DNA of 64,000 nucleotides, taken from positions 9,489,501 through 9,553,500 of the forward strand of contig JAILWY010000004.1 of assembly GCA_022113835.1 (NCBI GenBank), given 5' to 3'. The stretch is from Atopsyche davidsoni. Its lineage: Eukaryota; Arthropoda; Insecta; Trichoptera; Hydrobiosidae. Positions 51,786 to 62,184 of this stretch are shown here, one piece after another; position 1 is the first letter of the stretch, and each line of letters begins with the position of its first letter. The notes beneath the pieces are model-generated. The model saw only the letters and a list, made by a program, of their open reading frames with translations. It ran no database searches and was not told the DNA's origin. A program made the position numbers and the translations under genes.

Positions 51786-54700
51786 TCCGCCCGGCGAGTC
51801 GGGCTCTTATCCCCGCGTGTCGGAAGGGCCACTCTGGCGTGCCGCGCCACTCGCGTCTTTCATAACTAAAACAAAGCCGCGACAAAGGGAAGATTTCGAA
51901 GAAAAAAAACGGCGACACCGGTCTGTCCCGCTTTCAGCGCTAGTTAGCAGTTAGCGGTTAGCAGTCGTCGAGATATTTCAATAGCCGCTTATATGAATGA
52001 GGTTAGACTTGGCGTTCTTTTGCGATGCGACGAGGGGTCTTTTGTGTTTAGGGGTCGATTAAAATCTTTTAAATTAAGCTATTGAAATCGCGAACCGTCT
52101 TCTTCTTTAGTTGTCGCTCGCTATCGAGTTTCTAATTGAAGTGGTTATCTGGTCGGCGTGAGCGCTATTGCTTTGTCAATCAATTTTATAGTAATGACAG
52201 TCGATAACTTTTTTATTAATGATAATTTAATGAATTTATAACATGGGTATTTTGGTAATTGAAAAAATATATTATAATTATAACACAAATACTAAGATTT
52301 TGATGCTCCGTAGGACATGTTATTATCAAATAGGTTGTTTGAGTATAAATGTATATATGCGTTTCACAGTCTCAATTGCAGATAAACAATTGAAACTACT
52401 TTATATGATTTTATAAATGATAGTAAAACCACAAATCAAGTGTATCACACTAATTACAAGTCACGTTATGAATTGAAGGAGACTTTTAGCAGTAGGAATG
52501 CGGAGCAATACGTTGAGAATGCGGGGCGCGACTGAGGGTCTGGGCTCGGGGCGGCTCGGGTTGCAGGTCGGAGGCTGCGCGGGCTGCGCGGGCTCCGGGC
52601 GCTCCGGGCACGTGGCCACGTGGCTGTTGTCTGTCGCTTCCGAGGGTCGTTGCGCGCTTCAACCTCAATTATCTAAGGTCTGACGTGTTTATCCCTAAAC
52701 CGAAAAATATTCCGTGTCAAATACCCATTTTATGTTTTATTTTCTGCTCAATTAACAATGCTATTCAAAACTCCACATGTTTATTTAAATGTATTAATAT
52801 GCGTATTGTGTTGAATTTCAGTTTCAAATAACATTTCGCAAAGATATGCCGAGCATACGCTCGAGAGAAGTTCGCTACTGCATTGTACTATCAGTCGAGT
52901 GTCAAGTTCTTGATGTATAATGAGTATATTGGCCTGCATTATTGTCCGTTGCAGTGATGGAAGCATCGATTGTGCATGTGACACGTGTCACGGGTCTCTG
53001 TCGCCTCCAGCCGCACACGTGTGCTCGGCTGGAGGCCGGCCGCTCCTCTTCAGGCCTCATTAGGCAGTGTCGCCACTATGGAAACCCAATACGCGCTGCA
53101 ATCTGGGTTTAATATGGATTTCAATTTTATATAAACCGGGACCTCCTATCGAATACTGGCTGCTCATTTGTATGTATTGTATAATAATTATCTATTCATA
53201 GTGTATGAATTATAACGGCGACGAGTTGGGTGTGGTCTTACTGACACAAGGACGCCGATTTACCACGGCGGAGACCGAGAGACGATACGCGAGTCAATGG
53301 TCATATTGTTATGTACGCCAAAAAAATTCGACTTGCCTTACTGGATTTTTGTTTCGGGTCATCTGAAAACCGCTGAAAAAACTCTAAATATTTCTCAAAT
53401 GCATGTTATCATGATATTTCTCACCCAGTCCAGTACTTAAAAAATTAGTGCTGTTTGTTGTAATTTGTTTTCTCAGTCAGCTAAAACCATTCGTACTCAG
53501 ACATGTTACTAGTTTTCAAATACTCGTAACCCTGCATCGGGTACTGCTCACCGAGTGAGAAAGTCGATACGGTTACGGTTAAAATTAAATTAATGGAGAA
53601 TTGTTAACATTGCCTTTATTAGATTATAAGACGTTGACAAGACACATATTTTAGCCGGCGAGGGAACGTAAATCTATACGGAGATTTATTGGTTTTCCGC
53701 AGAGCACCGGTCGAGCTCTCGTTAGGAAGCGAGCCGCAGCCGGCCGAGGGAAAGTGAAATCACTCTGCAGCACATGCAACTTACTACTCCTGCGCTTGTC
53801 AACACCGCCTTAATGGCGCATTTCCTTGAATAAAAGCTGTTTTACTTTTATCAGACTCTATAAATATTAAGTATTTAGCGTTTAGATATATCGCTTTATC
53901 GACATTCACTATCTCATATAAGTACTTTTTGATACGCACGATGCTGATATTTTATTCAAATTAAAATCATGGACGAAGTTTTTTTTTTTTGTAGATTAAC
54001 TGTTTGTTTTTTTTAAATCAAAGCGAGTTTAAGTTTGAAAGCGTTTTCTTTTGTATTTTATTGTTTCTAGTTTCAGCGAGAAATTCCTTTTGTTTCGTCG
54101 TTTTACCAAGACGTAGTTTCGAAATAACAACCGCGACTGCCGCAGTAAAAGTCTCGCAAATAAGATGAAGATTTACTCCGTCCGACATCCGAACAATTGA
54201 CACGCGGCCATTTGTCACAATGAAGACAAATGAGACGCTACACGTCCGTGCCTATCATCAATACATTCAAGACCTAAACCGCTGGTATTTTTATTCTTTT
54301 TATTTTCACAACGTATACGTACTGGCTTGACATGAGAGGCTTTACGCGTATCTTCATACTGGAGCACGATATATTATTTATAAAATATATATGTAAATGT
54401 GTGTGTGTATAAATAAATATTCACGTGTGTTTAAAGCTGATATGTGATAGTGGCTAGCACGTGTCGTTCGCTAGACAATTGTATCAATAATCTTCCGTAA
54501 GGACCGCGTGAGGTATCTCTCAATCTCGTTCAGCAGGACATCCTCGCCCGAGTCCACTGCGGTGGTGAGTAAGCCTGCGAGTTCTCGGAACAAAGCCCAC
54601 CGGTGACGATAATGCGAGTCGGTTGGGTGTTGTACAGGAACTCAGGTAAAACACACAACTCATCAAAATATGTTTTTCCTCTTTTGATATCTATCATCAG

Positions 54701-55464
54701 ATATTTTAAACGCTGTTTTTCATCGGAACCACTTTTAACGTATTTTTATATTTTAATATATATCAATCAATATCGATTTTTGCTAAATATTCATTTATGC
54801 TTAATGTGATTTAAAAAAATATGCCCTAAGTATTGCCCTCGGTATTGAGCGCTCGATGACCAATTAATGTTTCAAACGTAGTCATGGACTTTGTTCCGAG
54901 AGGGACTGACTGGACTGATTTGGAAATGTATAATGGAAACGTCGGCTGTGCTTTAATTTAGTTGTCATTGTTATTACGACTCGTGTGTCTTTATGCGCGT
55001 GAACAGCCTCCGTCACGCTATATCTCGTTTATGGTTATCAAGCCCGTGGAGGTAGTTTTAAAATATTTCCACCTTCCTCGGGCAGAGGTTCAGCCTCGCC
55101 CTGTGACTCGGCACGCGCAGTGCATTGCTATTCATGCACGGTCCCCGTGTCACTCATAATAGTATAAATAGACAAACATCTGTATGTTGGCCCCGGTAGA
55201 CGTGTAGCTGCAAGAAACAATGACCGATTGTATTTGTAAATAATATTTTCAAGTGGATTTCCATCCGTCTCGAGGGCTTCTCGTGTCAATATTTGTTCGT
55301 TTTCACAATGTAACGTTTCTAGCCGATCGAATGTATTACTTATCACACTTTTGAGTGCTTTTCTCAGCGGCACTTCATAACACAATAAACCTGTTTTTAT
55401 TTGAATCTTTTAAAGGTTTTCTCTGAAATTAACTCGAAAGACGAATTACGTAACATGAAGATAT
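51786..55464. other. non-coding DNA
   Basis: No exon recognised. GC-rich islets are near 52500-52640 (degenerate GCTCCGGGC and GGGCTGCGC words), 52980-53060 and 53700-53760. The rest is AT-rich with a (TG/TA) patch near 54375-54420. Confidence 0.5.
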
Positions 55465-55502
55465 ATAATTACCGTCAAAAATAAGTTTTTGACAGTAATT
55501 AT
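55465..55502. repeat. 17-bp hairpin with 4-base loop
   Basis: ATAATTACCGTCAAAAA (55465-55481) pairs with TTTTTGACAGTAATTAT (55486-55502) around the loop TAAG, with 16 of 17 positions complementary. It may be a snap-back transposon terminus or a chance hairpin. No T-run or gene end follows to suggest transcript processing. Confidence 0.85.
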
Positions 55503-55864
55503 TTTGAAGATTTCAAGTTACTATTTTGATTTGTACAAGCCAAATGGCTGGAAATTTATGATAATTTATATTTTGGCCGCTTTTGTCTTGAAATGTAAAG
55601 GGCCAATCTATTTAAGAATTTACCAATCTGTCGTCGGTATTTTATATGTATGTACATACTGCCATATTTCTATTTTAAGGTGTGCTATAATGTGTAGATT
55701 GGTCAGAAACACTAAAGAAAATTGATATTCAAATACTATTTGTCAATGTTTTAGCAAAAAGTTATTATTAAAAAAACAAATGAAATTTTTAGATCTCTTT
55801 TGCAAATTTTAATGTTTTGCCCATCCCTGATCCTTTCAGTAGTATACGCGATGAAAAAATATCT

Positions 55865-56051
55865 AAGATTTTTTTTTTTTAATTTTAAATTACAATATTT
55901 ATTAGGGCTGTGCTTGAAACACGATGTGTCTGATCCTGCGCGCAGGTTGTGGGGCTTACAAGATGTGGCATAGGTGCTAGCATACATGGGTTTCTCTATT
56001 TTCTTTATTAAGTTTTTGTAGGAAAAAATATGTCTAAAAATCCCTTGGTAA
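55865..56051 (+). repeat. dispersed repeat family, copy 2
   Basis: Direct-orientation reference copy. In order: AAGATT lead with T-run, AAATTACAATA, TTAGGGCTGTGCT, CCTGCGCGCAGGTT (55935-55948), GGGGCTTAC, ACATGGGTTTCTCTATTTTC (55984-56003), TTATTAAGTTT, GTAGGAAAAAATATGTCT and CCCTTGGTA. It aligns to the minus strand of 2002-2199 along nearly its full length. No coding capacity. Confidence 0.8.
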
Positions 56052-58609
56052 ACGCGATGCCAACAAAGTGAACATATACAAACATCAACACTGTATTACT
56101 AGGGAAATCAATGCTAGCTTCCACTGACTCCGAATAAATGTTAGCCGAGCCTAAGGTTTCCTCTGGGAAGTAGGACTCTCCCGATACACTCATCGACGTC
56201 ATTATTTTGATTATGCCTGCGAGCCCACGGCGAATAGCCGCGGATAAGTGAACTAGATAAAAAAATAGATCTCTACTTCAAATAGAGACGAGGAAACAAA
56301 AAACTCTCGAAAGTGACCGCAGGAATGTTAGAGCGAGACCGACAGCGTTGGGCAGCGAACAATACATCTGAATGGAAGATTAAGTTTTAGAAATCATCGC
56401 AGTATCATTGTACACATGATTGCGATCGTTATAATAGGTTAATAAGCTAACATCTCCGAAAAATAATAATCTAGAATCACACAGTACCCACCTATGTTTT
56501 CGTATTTATCTTCAATTCAATTCAATTATGTACGATATATAAAAACATGGTGGAATATTATACAATCCATACATTCTCATGTCGCATCCTCAAACGTACT
56601 TATTACTTGTAAAAGTATATAGTTCTGTGATATTACATGGTAAACATTTCAACATCGTTATAAAATTATGCTTTTACCCGAATATAATACTGTTGGGATT
56701 AGGTTTACCACTATTTGTTCTTGAGGATACCGATATTAATTTCACTCGTATAACCTTGTGAAGTTTCTTCTGTATATAAAACAAATAGTACTATAGTATA
56801 ATATGACAAGATTTTATGATCCGTCTAGCGGTAACTGCTTGCCATTTCGGGATCTGTCCATTTTTGTTAATTTTTGCCCCGACTCGGCGGCCTGCTGCAC
56901 CGCGCCTCCGGCTGAAGTAATTAAACCCTCGGAGGTCAAGCCTTCACCTATCAATCATGCATTTCGACCAGCAACGTGTATGACTCGGATGATGATATTT
57001 TAATTAAATTCACTTCTTGTTCTTAGATAAAAACATTATATTGCAAAATTAGATTTAACGTTAACTATAGTTTGATTATGTGCGTACCCCAGTAAACCTA
57101 ATGTAATATCGTATTCTAACGAGCATCATTAAGAATACGGCATACGAAGACATCAATCATTTATTGTATATATTTTCATTTCATTTTTTTATTATTTGGC
57201 AATATTAAATTACGTACTTATTAAATTTGTTCAAGTACGTAAATTCACTGCACACTGACTTTAACAGACAGTGAGTCATGTATTAACCTATTGTTGGGCC
57301 TTTGCTTTTTTATAAAGTTGTAGGTAGTAGATTTCATATAGTAAAAATACAGTTACTCGTGAATACTAACAGATAATGCTCTAATTGCGTTTCCAATGCG
57401 TCTCAATTTATAGCAATAATTTTATTGCGGATTCGGCGCAGTCCGAGCTCGCATAAAATGTGGGTCCGACGATTTGTGTAATGATACAATATCAAAGAAA
57501 TCCTTTGTCGATTGAGTCCACGGAGCGAGCGATTCGACAGAGCCGTACGCGAATCCGCCGGCCGCCATTCGCAGTAATGATCTGTAATCACATTGGAGAT
57601 TATATTTTTTGCGTTGTATAAATGATCCATAAAAACGCGGTACAGTTTTTTCGCAGGACCGAGGGATCCGCGCATTCGGAGAAATGAATAACGCCGAACG
57701 TTTCCGTGATGGACGTAATTGCCAGTTTTTGCGACTCGCGCTCGCTTCTGGCCCGGCGAGGGACGCTCGATTGCCGGAATTGAAGACATTGTCAACTGGA
57801 GAACGCGCCAATTACTCCTAATGGAAGTCTTCATTTGATTTATCGCGTGTAAAAAATGTGGGGTAGATTGTCGGACGCGTTGATTACCATTCTTCGTGAT
57901 TGTCTTGCGTTCTCGTGGCCGTTGTACACTCTGACGCTATTCATTTAAATTTTTCTTCAACTATTTCCCATACTCCCGAAGCAAGGGCCGATAGATCTGT
58001 TTGAAATCTGTCTTACAATCCAAGTGTTTTTGTTTACTCCTGCACTCGAAAAACGATTGTAAGGTTCGAAAGGTGCACGCAAACGGATCGAATTTTTTAA
58101 ATGTACATTGAATCATGTTTGTGCGAGAATCGAGCGCCGGAACTCAAACAAACCTCGGGGCTTTGAAAAAACTCGTGTAATGTATGAATATTCAAGGAAA
58201 TGTACAAATTATTTACAAATGTGACAAAAATACCATTTCTTGGCGTTTTTAATTTGAAAGCTGAAAATAGCTCATTGTTAGTGACAAAATTAAATTCATC
58301 AGATAATATGGACGCGGAACGTATAAAATAATTCTTGGGATCTATTAAACTTTCTCAACGGAAATGTTTTTCGCATATTAAAATAATATCAGCTCCGTCT
58401 CCGAGCTGAGCTTTTCACTGCTGCAACTCGCTCACTTCGGCGATTACTGCAGAAGCCCGAGACCTAAAGCCTGCACTAGTGTCGACGATCAAATAATTTT
58501 TTAAATTATATTTTAAGTTTTATTTGTAATTTTTTTGACAAATTAAGAGACGAATGAATATATCACGCGTCGTGCTGATAATTAATTTGTAACTCTTTTT
58601 GATCCACAG
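56052..58609. other. non-coding DNA upstream of the Meteorin-like exons
   Basis: No exon recognised. It is probably intronic, because the first visible Meteorin-like exon starts in phase 2 at an acceptor site and so needs an upstream coding exon. A GC-richer islet at about 57420-57810 carries a GGCCGCCAT word. Open frames of 129-143 codons on the minus strand there overlap each other and have no family resemblance. Confidence 0.55.
57560..57568 (+). promoter_or_regulatory. YY1/Pho-like GGCCGCCAT word, site 5
   Basis: Exact GGCCGCCAT followed by TCGC, about 1.05 kb upstream of the first Meteorin-like exon. Function inferred from the word only. Confidence 0.3.
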
Positions 58610-58834
58610 CGGACTGACGGCCGGCTCGGCGCGCGGCGTGACCCCCGTGTACCTGCGCTGCCGGGCGGGGCGCCTCACCTGGCGGGACCCCCGGGGGGCT
58701 CTGCGCCTCATCCTGCAGCTGCACTCCCAGAGGGACTTTCGCGTGTGCGTCCGCGCCGGCAAGAGCGAAGACCGTCCGGACCTCTACTCGGAGAACGACC
58801 TCCTAGACTTCAGGGAGTCCGCCAGGCACTACAG
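58610..58834 (+). CDS. Meteorin-like protein, internal exon A (partial gene)
   Basis: Encodes about 75 residues beginning (S)GLTAGSARGVTPVYLRC. What shows the family: the SGLT start, the YLRC.AG.L.W..P.GALRL.L core (W24, P27, GALRL at 29-33), and FRVCVRAG with C46. These correspond to the N-terminal part of vertebrate Meteorin and Meteorin-like proteins, secreted disulfide-bonded factors with neurotrophic or metabolic and immune signalling roles. An arthropod role is not established here. Splicing: acceptor TTTTTGATCCACAG before 58610 (phase 2; the first base completes a Ser codon) and donor CAG/GTCAGA after 58834 (phase 2). After the second cysteine an acidic stretch KSEDRPDLYSENDLLDFRES is longer than the equivalent vertebrate loop. 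No signal peptide is in this exon, so the gene must start upstream. The exon is GC-rich in AT-rich surroundings, and the protein-level match makes coding secure. Confidence 0.87.
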
Positions 58835-59088
58835 GTCAGAGCAATCGCTAATTTCAAAATTGTATATATTTTTCTCTTCCTGCATCTTTCAGATTTATTC
58901 ATCAATATTTTGCTCAATATAAATACTGAAAGATCGTTTTTCTAATCACGTCGAGGTGAGAAGTGGCGAAATCAAAGTGTTGTTTATTTTTTCTTCCAAA
59001 TGGTAGCTCGTCTGTGTCGTTAATTGTACACATTAGCCAGGTGTCTCCGTTCAGCAGCTAAAGCGAGCGATCGTGTGCGTGTTTGCAG
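58835..59088 (+). other. intron between Meteorin-like exons A and B
   Basis: A 254-base GT-AG intron (GTCAGA at the donor, TGTGTTTGCAG at the acceptor), AT-rich with pyrimidine stretches. Phase 2 on both sides, joining AG and G into an Arg codon, so the frame is kept. Its position falls inside the acidic insertion, not in the conserved core. Confidence 0.85.
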
Positions 59089-59387
59089 GAGTGAAGCGGA
59101 CAGCGACGCGGAGCTGGCGCAGTACCCCGCGCGCCTGTTCCTGGAGGGGCGGCGCGGGCTGCTGCCGCTGCTGCTGCCGGGGGACGGCGGGGGGCGAGTG
59201 CGCTGCTTCCGGTCGCAGAAGGGACGCGCTGCCATCTACCTCGAGGCCTCCCCCGCCGCCACCGCCGCCGCCACCGCCCACCTGCAGTACGACCTGCAGC
59301 CCCTGCCGCGCTCCCCGCCCGCCGCCGAGGACTGCCGCCCTTGCGAGCCCCACGAGATGGCCCACGCCTTCTGCACCAGCGACCTCG
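59089..59387 (+). CDS. Meteorin-like protein, internal exon B (partial gene)
   Basis: Encodes Arg (split codon) plus 99 residues. In order: an acidic SEADSDAE leader; ARLFLEG.RG.L.LLL (residues 14-29), matching the vertebrate VF.E..G.L.LLL strand; VRCF.....RAAIYLEA (C39, 47-53), matching the vertebrate C.RWG...RALFLQA element; an Ala/Thr-rich ATAAATAHLQYDL strand; and DCRPCEPHEMAHAFCTSDL (C82, C85, C95), matching the CRPC....LL.A.CTSD signature. All expected cysteines of this part of the fold are present, so the domain appears intact. The donor is CTCG/GTGAGT (phase 1), so the last codon is G.., compatible with the Val seen after CTSDF in vertebrates. Signal peptide and C-terminal half are missing from the visible exons, so the gene is partial here. 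Confidence 0.88.
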
Positions 59388-59900
59388 GTGAGTTGCCTCG
59401 GCGTTTTCGGTAGCGTAGAGTACTCTTATTCCCGGAGGTCGCTTAGCAAAAACCGACTCCAAATTGCGAGAAAAAAACATGCAAAGTAATATATATTTTT
59501 CACATTTATTGGCCATTAATATTCCATAGCCGTTTGGAGGTCTTGTCGCCGTTCTGCGTCTATTTCGAATTACGCTAATTTCAACCGTTTATTTTTATTA
59601 TAAATTCCATAATTTAGCCATCAGTCAACGGCGATTGCATAATTTCCGTTTCGTCATTGTATCCGTTCCCCCTTTATTAGCACGGAGCTATCGTTTATAT
59701 TTGTACCGATTTGATGTATAATCCGGCGTATCGATCATTAGCGATGTTGGCACAAAAAAAACGACTTCACACTCGAGTCTCGTCTGGCGCCGATTTGAAC
59801 GTCAATTTCAGAGTTTTCTTTAATTTAACGGTTCACGACGCCCGCGATTCACCGAAACACCGGCGCGAAGTCGGCCTGTGCCGGAATGATGACATCTCCC

Positions 59901-59970
59901 GCCCCGCCCCGCCTCGCCCCGCCTCGCCCCGCCTCGCCCCGCCTCGCCCCGCCTCGCCCCGCCTCGCCCC
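59901..59970 (+). repeat. 10-bp minisatellite (GCCTCGCCCC)
   Basis: One GCCCCGCCCC unit followed by six exact GCCTCGCCCC units. It lies in the inferred intron after exon B, 0.5 kb downstream of its donor. Minus strand purine-rich with G4 runs. Confidence 0.95.
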
Positions 59971-62163
59971 GAGAGGCCGGGCAGGCGCGCTGGGGTCCCG
60001 GTTATCATCTGCCAATAAAATCGTCAATTAAACCACAAATTGGCTCCGACGTTTTCAAGTGAAATTAATTTTATGGCAGGCGAGGTGCAGCGCAGCTTCT
60101 CGCTTCGTGCTCTCGACGGAAAGCAAATACTCGCGTTGATTTGCGTCCCGTGTAAGTGGGCTTTGCGAGATCTATAGAAGTCAATTCGCAATAAAACGAC
60201 TATGACTCAAACGCAAATGAACTCTATTACATTAATCAGCATAAAGCAGCATTTCATGAGTTTATATTTAATAATTTAGTACTCTTATTTTGGTATTTAT
60301 CGCACTTTTATTTACCTCAATCAAATATTACGATAACCGATTTGCTGCAATTTTTAATCTTTATTACGGTTTGCTACCTGATTTGAGTATGCGATTAAAT
60401 TCAGGTATATTTAATTTAACAACGTCAACTGAAGCTCTTCACCGAGTGTCTAGAGCTCGATCGTAACTAATTCTGGGAATATCCAGATTTTTTGCCTATG
60501 TTTTGTATTCTGAAATAATTATTCGTATCACGTAGCAACTTTTCGGTTAAATTGTAATAATAATATTTATTTACACGTCCCGTGCCTTTATTGACTTGTC
60601 ACCGCTCGTTAGTCGCAGGATGTTGCCCGATTTCTCGGTATTTGTATAAAATTCGACCAGGATCATAACACTGTGGAGATAACTACGAAAACCCTCGGGC
60701 ATTAGCGATGCGTTTAGCGGAGACCGTAAACACGAAACATCCCGTAAAACTAATAAAGGTCCGCCGAGCAAAAACTCCCCCGGCTCCGCAGTGGCGGCGG
60801 GACTGCATCTCGACCAGTTAACTTTGTGAACCAGTCAATTATAAACGATATTAAATTATTACAGCAAAGTATGTACTATATATTTGTACTCGAATAATTG
60901 AAAGCACAAATCCTAAAGTCAGAGAACAGTCAAGACGACTCTTGTCTGAAAATTACTGGTTTATGAATTTGACAGAATTTTATACAAAGATATTTATTAT
61001 ATTGAAAAAAATCTATGTTGATTCTATAATTGTTTTTTTTATTTTATTTCAGACAAATGTAAATTCGTATTTTTTGTCCCGTTGGCCACTCGATTACCTC
61101 AACTTTCTAACCGTATTAAGGCTAATACACCCGTGATGACTTTTAGCCAATCCTACGAGATACTTAATTTATATCGTGACAGCAGAAACCATAAAATTAA
61201 TCGTAATTAAATTCGCATTCAAGGTGATTGATATCTACAGAATAGATCGGCGAAAACATTCCACAAGTTAATTTATAGATGTTAATAAATAAACTTCATT
61301 GCCTAATTTGAATGCACATTTGTGTGCAATTATATAAGCAACAACATTACACTCCAGTACGGCAATTAAAATACCCATTTCTTAAACCTAAAAAAATACA
61401 ATTAAAAGTTATTAAATAAATAACACTTAGTGTTTGATGAGGGGATTTACAACGACGATAATAAATTCTTCCCGGGTAGGTTCTCCACATCATTCCCCTC
61501 GTGTATTTTTTTTTTGTGTTTCGGGTAACATAATTTAGGGCTGTAAACATATTTATTTATAGTCTTATTCCACCCCGGTTCTTCTTCCCCTTTTCAGGTA
61601 ACCTGTTGTCTTGTGCCAAGTGTTGTGATTTAAGAATTGAATTGCATTGCATTATTAGTACAATAACTGATAAATATAAAAATTATTTTCTTCCTTGAAG
61701 ATTTGAAAATAACTAATTCAGATGTGAACCACCCGAAACCCTACGGCTTGTGTAAGCAAGTGTATTTATTTACCAATAGACGCAAAGCAGTTTTAAAAAA
61801 ATACGTATATTACAATATATATAGATTTATTATGTTTTATTCGTTAGCAGTATTTTTTTGGAAGTGTCGACAGACATCCATCCCCTAACCCACGCTACAT
61901 CCCCGACACGTGCACGAGAGATGTTGGTTTAGCATCACGACACTCAATATTGAGGTTCAGTCTGTGCGCCCACCCAGATAAAGTGAATGTGTACTTCTCG
62001 TATTTTTAAAAACAAAAAATTATTATTCCCGATGAATTGAAATGTTACCCAATGACATCAGAATATGTATAGTAAAACTTTATATATATATTTAATAACC
62101 TGATTATATAACATGTTCACTAACGAACTCAATTATTGCATAAATATATCAATCAATCGTATG

Positions 62164-62184
62164 CAGTGGTTCTTAAACTTGATA
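62164..62184 (+). mobile_element. possible hAT-type terminus, solitary
   Basis: CAGTGGTTCTTAAACTTGA resembles the start of hAT transposons and the end of the element at 25608-26114 (CAGTGGTTCTCAACC). No matching opposite terminus was found in the following kilobase, so this would be a truncated copy or a chance match. Confidence 0.3.

Noticed and set aside
54603..54645. Possible signal-peptide exon ending before GTAAAA with a Trp-containing peptide
   Set aside because: The frame phase at this donor does not match the phase 2 needed by exon A, and the peptide lacks a signal sequence and the expected cysteine.
59058..59516. Minus-strand frames opposite Meteorin-like exon B
   Set aside because: Shadows of the real exon on the other strand; Gly/Ala/Arg-rich by complement of GC-rich codons.
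60782..60830. Acceptor-like TCCGCAG followed by a Val-Ala-Ala-Gly frame in the right phase after exon B
   Set aside because: The frame stops after about a dozen codons and lacks the family's next conserved strand.
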